32,081 nt of DNA from Bacteroidales bacterium (GCA_016286775.1 JAEEUA010000010.1:1-32081), one strand, 5' to 3'; positions 8,787-18,010 are shown, numbered from the stretch's first letter. Notes: generated by a model from the letters alone, not told the origin. Program-made: numbers and translations.

Positions 8787-10124
8787 TTATTTATCTGTCC
8801 AGAAAACGTGTCCGCCAGCATCATCGAGCTTTGGAGCCTTTTCGGGACTCTTCTCATTGATGTTCATGTTCTCGAATACGAAGTTGGAGAGTTCATACTG
8901 GTCGGGCTTGAGTTCAATCTCCTTGTATATGTCGCAATCGATGGTGCAGTTGCGCAGGGTGATGTGATCACTGTAGGACATGGGAGTATCCTTACGGTCC
9001 TTCAAGTCGTAGAACTGGGTCCAGGGACGAATATAAAGCACACGCGACACCTGGCCGGTGATGTTCTCGACGGTGATGTATTCGTAGCGCTGTGGCGTAT
9101 CGGGGCGCATCTTGAGCCACAGCAGACGGGTGGCATGATTGACCTGGATGCGACGCAGGATGATATTGTGATTGAAGACCGATTCCGAACCGCAGGTCAG
9201 GCAACCGTGGCAGAAGCCGTAGGTGCAGTCCTCGATGAGCACATTGCGGTTGGGACCATTGCCTTCGCTCTTGTTCGGGTCGTCGGCCCAGGGACCTTTG
9301 CCGCCCTTCATGGCTACGGCATCGTCGTTCACCTCCATATAGCAGCCATGCACGAGCACATCTTCGACGACATCGAGGTCAATGGCATCGGTCGATGGAC
9401 CCTTGTGTGTGTTGGGCTGGGCAAGGCTGAAGATTGAAACGTCAATCATCTTCACACGCGAACTATTATATATATGTGTCGTCCAGAAGGCAGAGTTCTG
9501 GAGGCGTACCCCCTCGATGGTCACGTTTTTAGAGTCAGACACATAAACAAGGCGCGGACGCTGCTCGTCCTTGTTGGTACACTTGGGATTCCACTTGCGG
9601 CGAAGCCAGAACGACTGATGATACTTCAATCCATTGCCGTCGATGGTTCCCTTGCCAGTGATGGTGAATCCGTCCAGTCCCTTCACATTGATCAAAGCCT
9701 CGAAATAGGTGCAGGTTTCCCCTTCCATACGAGTCTTTGCCAGCTGATAGTCGCCAATGAAGTCCGAACCCTGCAAGGTAGCACCTTCCAGGAGGTGCAG
9801 ATGAGTGCCCTGCTTGAAATAGATACCGCCGGTGATATACGTGCCAGCTGGCACAACAAGAACACCGCCTCCTTCGGCTGCTATCTTGTCAATCAAATCC
9901 TGAATCTGCTGTGTGTGTACGGTACCATCGGCGAAGATACCGTAGTCGGTCAGTTTGTACTGTTTGCCCAGGGACTCCACGTTGACGGGTGTCAGATCGT
10001 GGAACCACTCACCGACCGGAGTGCCATCCGGCCAAAGATCGACCTGTGTCTTGACTTTAGGCTTTGCCAAAAGAGTAAAAGGCAGCAAAACCGCTGCTAA
10101 AACGAGAAGAAAAAGGCGTTTCAT
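8787..10124 (-). CDS. Glycoside hydrolase family 28 polygalacturonase/rhamnogalacturonase-type enzyme
   Basis: This 445-residue secreted beta-helix enzyme probably hydrolyses alpha-1,4-galacturonan or rhamnogalacturonan linkages. The reading frame is open further upstream to 10328. I chose the ATG at 10124 because it begins a clean signal peptide (MKRLFLLVLAAVLLPFTLLA), whereas the upstream extension translates an octamer repeat array and the end of thiL. The mature part starts with the pectate-lyase-type Gly-rich fold (KLTDYGIFADGTVHTQQIQ, AAEGGGVLVVPAGTY). GH28 motifs are STDAIDLD (244-251, variant of NTDGID), NDDAVAMK with Asp267/Asp268, CHGCLTCGSES, and WLKMR (336-340, variant of RIK). 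The next gene downstream is the GH105 gene. Confidence 0.88.
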   Translation of the reverse strand: MKRLFLLVLAAVLLPFTLLAKPKVKTQVDLWPDGTPVGEWFHDLTPVNVESLGKQYKLTDYGIFADGTVHTQQIQDLIDKIAAEGGGVLVVPAGTYITGGIYFKQGTHLHLLEGATLQGSDFIGDYQLAKTRMEGETCTYFEALINVKGLDGFTITGKGTIDGNGLKYHQSFWLRRKWNPKCTNKDEQRPRLVYVSDSKNVTIEGVRLQNSAFWTTHIYNSSRVKMIDVSIFSLAQPNTHKGPSTDAIDLDVVEDVLVHGCYMEVNDDAVAMKGGKGPWADDPNKSEGNGPNRNVLIEDCTYGFCHGCLTCGSESVFNHNIILRRIQVNHATRLLWLKMRPDTPQRYEYITVENITGQVSRVLYIRPWTQFYDLKDRKDTPMSYSDHITLRNCTIDCDIYKEIELKPDQYELSNFVFENMNINEKSPEKAPKLDDAGGHVFWTDK

Positions 10125-10152
10125 GTATAAAATTATAATTTGGGTGTTTATA

Positions 10153-10232
10153 AGTTTTCGGGATTTCGGAATTTCGGAATAACGGTATAACGGTATAACG
10201 AAATACCGGGATTCCGGCATATCGGGATTTCG
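10153..10232. repeat. Ten-copy degenerate 8-mer tandem array ending in CG
   Basis: Ten consecutive octamers each end in CG and mostly fit GNATNNCG, for example ggatttcg, gaatttcg, gaataacg, gtataacg (twice), aaataccg, ggattccg and gcatatcg. The array fills most of the 128-base gap between the thiL stop and the GH28 start. It may separate the housekeeping genes from the glycoside hydrolase genes; no promoter match was seen here on the minus strand. Confidence 0.9.
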
Positions 10233-10252
10233 AACCGAAGAAACCTGCCGAA

Positions 10253-11326
10253 CTAATCCACAAATGCGTTCCAGCCCTGAGCCTTCAGCGTCACCTCGCT
10301 GTTTCCATCGCGCGTAATCATAGCACATCCGAGCTTTTCATCCGTAATATGACCAACCAGCCGGACGCCGGCAATCTGCTGGATAAGCTCATGCTGTGCC
10401 AAAGGCACCGTGAAGAGCAACTCGTAATCTTCGCCACCATTCATGGCCGCCGTAGTCACGTTGAGATTGAATTCCTCAGCCTGAACAGCAGTCTGATAAT
10501 CGATGGGCAGCCGTTCCTCATAGATTCGACAGCCCACGTGGCTCTGTTTGCAGATGTGGAGCATTTCGCTCGACAGACCATCGCTGATGTCCATCATGCT
10601 GGTTGGGGTAATGCCCGCCTCCTGCAAAGCCTTGACGATATCCTTACGTGCCTCTGGCTTGAGCTGTCGTTCGAGCAGATACTCGCGTCCTTCAAACTTG
10701 GGCTGGAACTTAGGAGCATTGGAGCCATCGGCCCCGTTGTTGCTGGTGCGACGCCACTCATTGTACTCCCGCCAGAACACAGCCTTCTCCCGTTCGAGGA
10801 GCTGCAGGCCCATATAGGCGGCACCGAGATCGCCGCTTACACAGACCAGGTCGTTTGGCTTTGCCCCGTTGCGGAAGACCGGCTTCTTGGCCACACCAAT
10901 GGCCGTAATCGAAATGACAAGACCTGTCATCGAAGCAGACGTGTCACCGCCCACCAGATCGACGCCATAGATATCGCAGGCCATCTTCATGCCGGCATAC
11001 AACTCGTCGAGGTCCTCCACGCTGAAACGCTTCGAAATGCCTAACGATACCGTTATCTGACGAGGTGTACCCATCATAGCATAGACATCGCTGAAGTTCA
11101 CGACACACGCTTTATAGCCCAAATGGCGAAGCGGGCAGTAGGTCAGGTCAAAATGAATGCCTTCGAGAAGCAGATCGGTCGTTACCACTGTCTGTCCCTC
11201 GTCGGGCAGGTTGTTGATCACCGCACAGTCATCCCCCACGCCATAGACCGAGCTGGGATTCTTGAGCGGGAAATTTTCTGTGAGATGACGTATCAGGCCG
11301 AACTCGCCGTAATGACTGATTTCCAT
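10253..11326 (-). CDS. thiL: Thiamine-monophosphate kinase ThiL
   Basis: ThiL phosphorylates thiamine monophosphate with ATP to the active cofactor thiamine diphosphate. The 357-residue product shows the family's N-terminal GEFGLIRHL, the metal-binding GDDCAV (31-36), the segment LVGGDTSAS, and the MDISDGLSSEM motif. A charged insertion of about 40 residues (EYNEWRRTSNNGADG region through LLERQLKPEARKD) lies between the two domains and seems to be a lineage-specific loop. The ATG at 11326 is nine bases beyond the lpxK stop, so the two genes are probably on one transcript. The product is cytoplasmic. Confidence 0.95.
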   Translation of the reverse strand: MEISHYGEFGLIRHLTENFPLKNPSSVYGVGDDCAVINNLPDEGQTVVTTDLLLEGIHFDLTYCPLRHLGYKACVVNFSDVYAMMGTPRQITVSLGISKRFSVEDLDELYAGMKMACDIYGVDLVGGDTSASMTGLVISITAIGVAKKPVFRNGAKPNDLVCVSGDLGAAYMGLQLLEREKAVFWREYNEWRRTSNNGADGSNAPKFQPKFEGREYLLERQLKPEARKDIVKALQEAGITPTSMMDISDGLSSEMLHICKQSHVGCRIYEERLPIDYQTAVQAEEFNLNVTTAAMNGGEDYELLFTVPLAQHELIQQIAGVRLVGHITDEKLGCAMITRDGNSEVTLKAQGWNAFVD

Positions 11327-11335
11327 GCTTGCGTT

Positions 11336-12502
11336 TTATTTGCCAATAGTAAGATTAGAACCTTTCACAATGCCGGCACGTGGTTTTCGAACATAATCGA
11401 GAACAATCTTGTCAAACCTGTCGGCATGATTCTTAAGGAAATAGACCTCGGTAGGGAGGATATAGATGCGCTTGCGAAGCTCATCGGTAACAGCCGGATG
11501 ATTGACAAGTCGCGCAGCATCCTTCTCGGTGGTGATGATGACGGCCCTGTTTCCACTGTCATTCGAGACATATCCCCTGCCGTTGACATCATCCAGTCTT
11601 GCCTGGATTGTCTGGATATCCTTCTCGGTGAAATGATGATGATCGCCATAGCTCATGATGTCGAGGAGACGGTAATGCGTATGCACATAATCCTCCATGA
11701 CCTTGGGATCGGCGATACCAGCCACGATGAGCACCTCGGTCGAATGGTCGATGTCGCATTCCTCCAGCGTATCGAGGTTGACCAGCATCCCGTAGCGAAA
11801 AGCAGAATAGAAGATAGGCTGGTCGAGACGTGTCGGGAGATTGGCCACAATCTCGGTCTCCTCCTCCGAACGCAACGCCTTCGGGCACTTTGTCACGACA
11901 ATCATGTCGGCACGGGCGACGCCCGATATGGGTTCTCGAAGACGACCTGCCGGCAGTAGCATGTCCTTGTAGAGGATACGGTTGTAACTGCTCAGACAGA
12001 TGGTGAGACCCGGTTTCACACGACGGTGCTGCATCGCATCGTCGAGGATAATGACCTGCGGAGGAGCATCGAGTTTCAGCAACGCCTCAATTCCGTGCAC
12101 GCGACGGGCATCGACCGCTACAATCAGAAAAGGAAACTTGCGATAGAGCTGGTAAGGCTCGTCCCCCAAAAGATTGGCTGTAATCTTGGGGTCGGGTTCT
12201 CTACCGACGCGCGGCATTGCCACATGGAATCCCTCGCTACGCCGCTTATAGCCACGGCTCAACACAGCAATGGGGCCATAGCCGTTGCGATGCAGGAGAT
12301 TCACCAGATACTCGGTATGAGGGGTCTTGCCCGTGCCTCCTACGGCCAGATTGCCGACGCAGATGACGGGCACAACATCCTCGAACGATGTGGATTTGAT
12401 CTGTCCCCAATCGAACAACTTTTTGCGCACCCACACTCCCAGGCCGTAAAGGCCGGAGAGCGGAGCGAGCAAAGTATAATTTTTTACCTTGGGGAGATTC
12501 AT
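11336..12502 (-). CDS. lpxK: Tetraacyldisaccharide 4'-kinase LpxK
   Basis: LpxK phosphorylates the 4'-position of the lipid A disaccharide precursor at the inner membrane and marks the cell as a Gram-negative lipid A producer. The 388-residue product has the membrane-proximal N-terminal segment LLAPLSGLYGLGVWVRKKL and the P-loop VGGTGKTPH at residues 54-62. LSRGYKRRSEG and the conserved VIILDDAMQHRRVKPGL region follow. I chose the ATG at 12502, eight bases after the sppA stop; a GTG at 12508 would add two residues. It is followed closely by thiL. Confidence 0.93.
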   Translation of the reverse strand: MNLPKVKNYTLLAPLSGLYGLGVWVRKKLFDWGQIKSTSFEDVVPVICVGNLAVGGTGKTPHTEYLVNLLHRNGYGPIAVLSRGYKRRSEGFHVAMPRVGREPDPKITANLLGDEPYQLYRKFPFLIVAVDARRVHGIEALLKLDAPPQVIILDDAMQHRRVKPGLTICLSSYNRILYKDMLLPAGRLREPISGVARADMIVVTKCPKALRSEEETEIVANLPTRLDQPIFYSAFRYGMLVNLDTLEECDIDHSTEVLIVAGIADPKVMEDYVHTHYRLLDIMSYGDHHHFTEKDIQTIQARLDDVNGRGYVSNDSGNRAVIITTEKDAARLVNHPAVTDELRKRIYILPTEVYFLKNHADRFDKIVLDYVRKPRAGIVKGSNLTIGK

Positions 12503-12510
12503 GAGCACAT

Positions 12511-14307
12511 TTAATAGACTATAGCATCGAAAGAGCGTGCCTGGATGCGGTCGGCATTCTTCAGGTGTTCGATGAACTTCAATGCCTCACGGTCGGCGGG
12601 AGTACTGCCGATAAAGTGATCAGCAATACGAAGGGTCAGGTCCTGCTTGGTATCGTCGAACATCTCCATCAACGTCTCGTAAGAGGACTTGGCCTCGGGG
12701 AATACAGCGCGATAGTACTTGCTATCGGCGATGCCAGCCAGTTCGGCTGCCTTGGCCAATGCGGTGTTGATGCCACCCAATTCATCGACAAGGCCGATAT
12801 TGACTGCATCCGAACCGGTCCAGACGCGACCGCCTGCAATGGCCTTGATGCTGTCCTGCTCCATACCACGGCCCTCAGCGCAACGCTTGGTGAAGAGGTC
12901 GTAGAAGGAATCGATGCCCTTCTGAACCTTGGCAGCCTCAGCTTCACTGGCGCGACGCATAGTGGTAAGTGAACCAAATTCATGCGTCTTGACCTCCTCG
13001 AAGTTGACGCCAAGTTTGCCCGTAGCCAAGCCACTGAAGTTCGGAATTACACCGAATACACCGATTGAACCCGTCAGGGTATTGGGCTCGGCAACGATAT
13101 AGTCGGCCATACAGCTGATGTAATAACCGCCGCTGGCAGCATAGTCGCCCATCGAAACAACCAGGGGCTTGCCTGCAGCCTTCAGGTCCATGAGGGCCTT
13201 CCAGATCTGCTCGCTGGCGAAACCGCTGCCGCCGGGACTGTTGACGCGAAGCACACAAGCCTTGACCTTCTCGTCTTCGGCAATCTTACGGATATCCTTG
13301 ATGAGGTCATCGTAGTAAATGTCGTCACCAGTACCCTTGGCATCGCTGGCAATTTCGCCCGAAGCATAGAGAACGGCAATTTTCTCACCGGTCTCGGGGA
13401 ACAGCTTGGTGTAGTTATTGACCATCTGGCTTGCCGTGACGGCATGCTTCTCGAGTTCCTCCATACCCATCTTGGCGAGCAGGATCTTCTCAACATCGCT
13501 CTTGTAGAGCATACCATCAACGAGACCCGTCTGAGCCAGTTCTTCGGGCAGCATATAGCTGACAGCCTGGTTGGCCAGCGATTCGAGCGTCTCGATCGGG
13601 ATGTTACGCGAAGCAGCGATGTCCTTCACCTGCTGATCCCAGATATTGCGCAGATAGGTCTCGACCTGCAGGCGGTTTGCATCACTGATGTGCTCGATCA
13701 TATAAGGCTCAACAGCGCTCTTGAACTGTCCTACACGGAAAACCTGCATCTCGATGTTGAGCTTGTCGAGCAACCCTTTCGGATAGGTCAGCACGCTCGA
13801 CATGCCGTCGAAGGTGATTGAGCCGATGGTGTTGACATACACCGAGTCGGCAGCCGAAGCCACGTAGTACTGTCCCATGCCATAGCTGTCGTTGTAGGCA
13901 ATAATCCACTTGCCGCTGGCACGAAAATCGACGAGCGCATCGTGAATAGCCTCATAGCTGGCAGGAGAAGCCGACATACCATCGGTGTTGAGATAGATGC
14001 CTGCGATGTTGGGATCAGCCTTGGCGCAAGCAATAGCATTGAGGTAGCCACGCAGACTGAGTTCCTGCGACTTGGAGATGCCGCCCAGCAAATCAAAGGC
14101 GAAAGGCATAGAAGATGGAATCTCGGTCACGGGACCGTTGATCTTGAGCAGCATCACATCACCCTCCTTCGTAGTGACACCCTTGTCGGATGATGACGAC
14201 GAAGCAATCATGCCCACAAAGACACAGGTTGTGAAAAGACAACTGATGATGCTCACGCAAAGTGTGCCGACAATGACGGCCAACACTGTTTTCCAAAAAC
14301 TGTTCAT
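12511..14307 (-). CDS. sppA: Signal peptide peptidase SppA, long (67K) type
   Basis: SppA is a membrane-anchored Ser/Lys protease that degrades released signal peptides. The 598-residue product has one N-terminal membrane segment (about 8-34) and two tandem S49 domains, as in the long E. coli form. The catalytic dyad is visible: the general base Lys196 in VGQFKSAVEPYM in the first domain, and the nucleophile Ser392 in YAASGGYYIS in the second, preceded by LRVNSPGGSGFASEQIW. It starts at ATG 14307, 12 bases after the folK stop, and ends eight bases before the lpxK start. It therefore sits in a compact run of envelope genes. Confidence 0.95.
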   Translation of the reverse strand: MNSFWKTVLAVIVGTLCVSIISCLFTTCVFVGMIASSSSSDKGVTTKEGDVMLLKINGPVTEIPSSMPFAFDLLGGISKSQELSLRGYLNAIACAKADPNIAGIYLNTDGMSASPASYEAIHDALVDFRASGKWIIAYNDSYGMGQYYVASAADSVYVNTIGSITFDGMSSVLTYPKGLLDKLNIEMQVFRVGQFKSAVEPYMIEHISDANRLQVETYLRNIWDQQVKDIAASRNIPIETLESLANQAVSYMLPEELAQTGLVDGMLYKSDVEKILLAKMGMEELEKHAVTASQMVNNYTKLFPETGEKIAVLYASGEIASDAKGTGDDIYYDDLIKDIRKIAEDEKVKACVLRVNSPGGSGFASEQIWKALMDLKAAGKPLVVSMGDYAASGGYYISCMADYIVAEPNTLTGSIGVFGVIPNFSGLATGKLGVNFEEVKTHEFGSLTTMRRASEAEAAKVQKGIDSFYDLFTKRCAEGRGMEQDSIKAIAGGRVWTGSDAVNIGLVDELGGINTALAKAAELAGIADSKYYRAVFPEAKSSYETLMEMFDDTKQDLTLRIADHFIGSTPADREALKFIEHLKNADRIQARSFDAIVY

Positions 14308-14319
14308 AAAGGTTTTGTT

Positions 14320-14784
14320 TTATTCATTTATTGTTAATGGGTCAATCAATGGGTAAGTTTCCCGCATGAAGGACCGGCACTCCTCCAGAGGAAGCCGGAC
14401 GAATTCGCGGTCGGCAATATGTGGATGCGGGATGGTAAGCCGCTCCGACTCGATGCAGATATTGTCATACAGGAGCAGATCCAAATCGATGACGCGGTCG
14501 GCATACCCCTCGCCGCGCTTGCGTTTTCGGGTGCGGCCCATCCGGCGCTCAATCAGTTGGGTCAGGTCAAGCAAGGACAGAGGCTCCAGCTCGGTACGAA
14601 CCACGGTCACCGCATTCGTGAAGCTGTGGCTGCTCTTGAAGCCCCACGGCTCACTCTGGATGTAGGCCGACGTGAAGAGCACTTCGCCCGCCTCCTTCTG
14701 CAGCCAGGCGACAGCAGTATCGAGATTCTTCGGTCCATCGCCCAGATTGCTGCCCAATCCGATATAAACAATGTGCTGGCACAT
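14320..14784 (-). CDS. folK: 2-amino-4-hydroxy-6-hydroxymethyldihydropteridine diphosphokinase FolK
   Basis: FolK transfers pyrophosphate from ATP to the pterin alcohol in folate synthesis. The 154-residue product has the N-terminal VYIGLGSNLGD, the substrate-loop segment SEPWGFKSSHSFTNAV, an Arg/Lys-rich loop RMGRTRKRKRGEGYADR, and the signature DRVIDLDLLLYD (97-108), whose Asp100 and Asp102 bind magnesium. The ATG at 14784 overlaps the last base of the queA-like stop codon (TGATG), which suggests translational coupling; a TTG one codon upstream is also open. The dihydroneopterin aldolase often fused to or beside folK in other bacteria is not in this window. Confidence 0.93.
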   Translation of the reverse strand: MCQHIVYIGLGSNLGDGPKNLDTAVAWLQKEAGEVLFTSAYIQSEPWGFKSSHSFTNAVTVVRTELEPLSLLDLTQLIERRMGRTRKRKRGEGYADRVIDLDLLLYDNICIESERLTIPHPHIADREFVRLPLEECRSFMRETYPLIDPLTINE

Positions 14785-15872
14785 CAATCCGGCAGAATCA
14801 GCATCGCATCACCATAGGGGCCGAACATGTAGCCCTCCTTGATGGCCAGCTTATAGGCCTCCATGACAAACTCGTAGCCTCCGAAAGCCGAAGACAGCAT
14901 CAGCAAGGTGCTGTAAGGCTCATAGAAATTGGCCACCATGCAGTCGGCAATCGAGAAGTCGTAGGGCGGGAAGATGAACTTGTTGGTCCATCCTTCGAAG
15001 GGCTTCAGGTGACCGGTTGTCGAAACGCTCGATTCGATGGCACGCATTACCGAAGTATCGACCGCACAGACATGATGACCGGCATCTTTGGTAGCATTAA
15101 CACGCTCGGCCACCTCCTCGCTGATGAAGATCTGCTCGGAATCCATCTTGTGCTTGGTCAAATCCTCCACGTCGATGTCGCGGAAATTGCCCTGGTTGCT
15201 ATGGACGGTGATAAAGTCGAAGTTGATGTCCTTGATCTCCATCCTCTTGAGCAGCTCACGGCTGAAGTGCAAGGCTGCCTGAGGCGCCACAACGCCACCC
15301 TCGTTGCGAGCAAAGATGGTCTGATAGCGCTCCCGATCGGTAAAGGGATGCTCCTCATCGACAGGTGTATCGATGACGTCACGGCGCTGCTTGAGCGATG
15401 GAGGAATAGGAGTCTCGCCATATCCATAAAGCGTCTCGATGAACTCGTCGTGCGAACCATCGTACAGGAAGCGCAACGTACGGCCACGCGATGTGGTGTT
15501 GTCAATAACCTCGGCCACCAGGCTCTCATCCTCACCGAAATATAGTTTGTTGCCGATGCGGATCTTGCGGGCCGGATCGACCAGCACATCCCAGAAACGG
15601 ATATCCGGATTGAGTTCGCGCAAGAGGAACACCTCGATGCGGGCACCTGTCTTCTCTTTATTTCCATAAAGTCGAGCGGGGAAGATCTTGGTATCATTGA
15701 AGAGCACGAGGTCCTTGTCATCAAAATAGTTGATGAAGTCCTTGAATATCTTGTGTTCGATGCTATGGCTCTTCTTATGAAGCACCATCATGCGGCATTC
15801 GTCACGATGCTCGCAAGGCAATAATGCGAAACGCTCCTCGGGGAGTTTGAATTTGAACTGACTTAACTTCAC
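14784..15872 (-). CDS. queA: QueA-family SAM:tRNA ribosyltransferase-isomerase with altered pocket motifs
   Basis: QueA transfers and isomerises the ribose of SAM onto preQ1-modified tRNA to make epoxyqueuosine. The 362-residue protein is QueA-like along its length: [30 protein letters not shown] (59-70), [40 protein letters not shown] and [13 protein letters not shown]. The segments usually most conserved are changed, though: [11 protein letters not shown] (152-162), APQAALHF (196-203, usually APTAGLHF), HSNQGNF (224-230, usually HxGxGxF), AVDTSVMR (270-277, usually VGTTVxR) and [10 protein letters not shown] (314-323, usually TNFHxPxSTL). It starts with GTG at 15872. The locus between truB and folK is, from memory, the normal queA position in Bacteroidales, so this may be the only copy. 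Activity as a true QueA is uncertain. Confidence 0.85.
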   Translation of the reverse strand: MKLSQFKFKLPEERFALLPCEHRDECRMMVLHKKSHSIEHKIFKDFINYFDDKDLVLFNDTKIFPARLYGNKEKTGARIEVFLLRELNPDIRFWDVLVDPARKIRIGNKLYFGEDESLVAEVIDNTTSRGRTLRFLYDGSHDEFIETLYGYGETPIPPSLKQRRDVIDTPVDEEHPFTDRERYQTIFARNEGGVVAPQAALHFSRELLKRMEIKDINFDFITVHSNQGNFRDIDVEDLTKHKMDSEQIFISEEVAERVNATKDAGHHVCAVDTSVMRAIESSVSTTGHLKPFEGWTNKFIFPPYDFSIADCMVANFYEPYSTLLMLSSAFGGYEFVMEAYKLAIKEGYMFGPYGDAMLILPD

Positions 15873-15910
15873 GGCAGGAATATTTTTAAGTTACTGGTTG
15901 ACGATGGGAA

Positions 15911-16786
15911 CTATTTGTCCATCAAATTATTATCTTGTTCAGCTTGTTCCACAATGGGAACTGAATAACACCACTGCTCGACATTTTCGACCGGCAGACA
16001 ATCTTCAATCCGGATGTCACCGACTCGGGTGCGGCGCAGGCCAATCAGGTAAGCACCGCTATTCAAAGCCTGGCCAATGTCACGAGCAAGGGCTCGGATA
16101 TATGTCCCTTTTGAACAGACCACCCGTATCTGCAAATAGGGCAAACGGGCAATATCGATGTCGGTTGCTTCAGCGATCACGTACGACTCCTTGTTGCGTC
16201 CGTAATCCTTGATGCGGATGTCTTCGCGTGCCATCTTGGCAACCTCTGGTGCATGAAGCGAAATAATACCCTGCTCCGGCAAATGCAGGTCCAGAAGCTC
16301 CAGTTCATCGATGACCAGCTCCTTGGCTTTCAGTTCCACCTCTTCGCCCTGCCGGATGTAGTCGAAAGCCCGACGGCCCTCTACCTTGCAGGCGGAATAG
16401 ACGGGGGGAACCTGCCAGATGGATCCACGGAAATGGCTCAACACCTCTTGGACAAACGCCTCGGTGATGTGGCTCGTGGGATAGGTTGCATCGATGGGGT
16501 GTTCGGCATCGAACGACGGAGTTGTACAACCCAGGCGCAAGGTGGCAACATATTCCTTCGTTCCGGACTGAAGCTGATCGATCAGCTTTGTGCACTTGCC
16601 CGTACAAAGAATCATCACCCCGCTGGCAAGAGGATCGAGCGTACCGGCATGTCCCACCTTAAGTCGCTTTATACCGAGACGACGGCTCAGATTGTTGCGC
16701 ACCACCTTGACCAGATTGAAGGACGTCCAGGTGAGCGGCTTGTCGAACGCCAGGACTTCGCCCTCGATGAAATTGTATATCTTCAT
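15911..16786 (-). CDS. truB: tRNA pseudouridine-55 synthase TruB
   Basis: TruB converts U55 in the T-loop of tRNA to pseudouridine. The 291-residue product has the N-terminal DKPLTWTSFNLV, the motif VGHAGTLDPLASGVMIL with catalytic Asp51, the YVATLRLG strand, and the later RVVCSKGTYIRALARDIG segment shared by the family. The length is normal for a bacterial TruB. It starts at ATG 16786, 40 bases after the uppP stop, and is followed by the queA-like gene after 38 bases, placing two tRNA-modification genes side by side. The gap upstream of it (16787-16826) contains several CTCTAG/TCTAGA-like hexamers. Confidence 0.95.
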   Translation of the reverse strand: MKIYNFIEGEVLAFDKPLTWTSFNLVKVVRNNLSRRLGIKRLKVGHAGTLDPLASGVMILCTGKCTKLIDQLQSGTKEYVATLRLGCTTPSFDAEHPIDATYPTSHITEAFVQEVLSHFRGSIWQVPPVYSACKVEGRRAFDYIRQGEEVELKAKELVIDELELLDLHLPEQGIISLHAPEVAKMAREDIRIKDYGRNKESYVIAEATDIDIARLPYLQIRVVCSKGTYIRALARDIGQALNSGAYLIGLRRTRVGDIRIEDCLPVENVEQWCYSVPIVEQAEQDNNLMDK

Positions 16787-16826
16787 GCTTCCGAAGAGTC
16801 TAGATTGCCTAGAGGCTCTTGAGATT

Positions 16827-17663
16827 CTAGAGGAATACCAAGGTCAAGATTCCAGCCAGCGCACAGTAGATGGCGAAATAGACGAGCTTGCACTTCTTGA
16901 CCAGGGCAATCATCCATTTGCAGGCGAAGCAGCCGCTGATGAAAGCAGCAACGAACCCGACGGCAAGGGGCAGGAGTCCGACAGGCTCTGTCATGTTGTG
17001 GGAAGCAAGGTATTCGGCCGAGGGAGCTACGATATGCTTGAAATCGAGCAGGGCCTCGCCGAGGATAGGCGGAATAACCATCAGGAACGAGAACTGTGCA
17101 AGCGAAGAGCGGCTATTGCCTAACAAGAGGCCTGTCGCAATGGTAGAACCGCTGCGCGACAAGCCCGGAAGCACGGCACATGCCTGAGCGATACCGATTA
17201 CGAAAGCATGCCAAGCCGAGATGTGCTCCTTCTCCTTCGGCTTGTAGAAATGGGTCAAAGCCAGAAGCGATGCCGTGATAAGCAGGCACACACCGACCAC
17301 CTTCAGCTTGATGGTGTCGTCGGCATAAAGCGACTCGATGCTGTCCTTCATAAAAAGACCGACAATTCCCACAGGAATCATCGACACAAGGATATTGACA
17401 ACGTATTTCTGTTCGTTGTTCATCCTGCCATTCTTGAAGGGCGAAAACAAGCCACAAAAGATCCAGACCACTTCCTTCCAGAGGATGACCAATGTGGCCA
17501 ACACCGTTGCCACATGGACAACGATATCAAACGTGAGGCCGCCAGCCTCGGCTTCGGGGCCAAGCAGGGCTTTACCAATCTCGAGATGTCCGCTTGAAGA
17601 AACGGGGAGATACTCGGTGAGGCCCTGGACGATGCCCAGAATAAGCGCATGTAACCAATCCAT
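16827..17663 (-). CDS. uppP: Undecaprenyl-diphosphatase UppP (BacA)
   Basis: UppP dephosphorylates undecaprenyl diphosphate at the inner membrane so the lipid carrier can be reused in peptidoglycan and O-antigen synthesis; overexpression of this family is linked to bacitracin resistance. The 278-residue polytopic protein has the N-terminal motif [21 protein letters not shown], with Glu17 and His26 in the expected catalytic positions. The second motif [19 protein letters not shown] lies in the second repeat half. Several membrane helices run to the C-terminus (GILTLVFL). It starts at ATG 17663, 22 bases after the DUF3098 stop, within the envelope gene cluster. Confidence 0.95.
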   Translation of the reverse strand: MDWLHALILGIVQGLTEYLPVSSSGHLEIGKALLGPEAEAGGLTFDIVVHVATVLATLVILWKEVVWIFCGLFSPFKNGRMNNEQKYVVNILVSMIPVGIVGLFMKDSIESLYADDTIKLKVVGVCLLITASLLALTHFYKPKEKEHISAWHAFVIGIAQACAVLPGLSRSGSTIATGLLLGNSRSSLAQFSFLMVIPPILGEALLDFKHIVAPSAEYLASHNMTEPVGLLPLAVGFVAAFISGCFACKWMIALVKKCKLVYFAIYCALAGILTLVFL

Positions 17664-17685
17664 TCTGTATTACCTTTTTGGATTA

Positions 17686-17919
17686 TTAATCTACATTTCC
17701 TTTCTTGCTGCGGCCCTTTACACAAATGCCCACAATCATAAGGAGATAGCCGAAGAAACAAAGGTTGGGCCCATAGACGACGCGCGTATTGCTGAACACG
17801 TCAGGATTGAAATGGTCAGGCGTACTGGCCGGACCGCATGTCATGATGAACCCAATCAGAATCATCAAGGCTGCAATGCCCATGATGATGAAGTTGATCT
17901 TAGTTAAACAAAGACGCAT
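17686..17919 (-). CDS. DUF3098 family small membrane protein
   Basis: This 77-residue protein has two predicted membrane segments, at about residues 5-24 (KINFIIMGIAALMILIGFIM) and about 48-66 (NLCFFGYLLMIVGICV). They are separated by a short polar stretch rich in Asp, Asn and Pro, and a basic tail (KGRSKKGNVD) follows. I chose the ATG at 17919; the frame is open upstream to a TTG inside a heptamer array. DUF3098 proteins are found between ftsX and uppP in Bacteroidota, as here, which suggests a link to the division or envelope machinery, but no function is established to my knowledge. Confidence 0.8.
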   Translation of the reverse strand: MRLCLTKINFIIMGIAALMILIGFIMTCGPASTPDHFNPDVFSNTRVVYGPNLCFFGYLLMIVGICVKGRSKKGNVD

Positions 17920-17930
17920 ATACTTTTTAA

Positions 17931-17960
17931 AATAACAATTAACAATTAACAAATAACAAT
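17931..17960 (-). repeat. Short TTAATTG-type heptamer array upstream of the DUF3098 gene
   Basis: On the minus strand the sequence carries two perfect TTAATTG-type units flanked by degenerate copies, and ends 11 bases before the ATG of the DUF3098 gene. It is the shortest of the four such arrays. Confidence 0.75.
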
Positions 17961-18010
17961 GGGTGGTTCGTTCAAAGAGACACGATTGGTTCGGCCAAAA
18001 AAGACATACG

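Noticed and set aside
10125-10328. N-terminal extension of the GH28 gene upstream of ATG 10124
   Set aside because: The extension reads through the octamer array and into thiL, and the signal peptide starts at 10124.
16787-16833. Possible tandem array of CTCTAG/TCTAGA-like hexamers between uppP and truB
   Set aside because: The hexamers recur but no constant period could be fixed, and the end overlaps the uppP stop, so it is not listed as a repeat feature.
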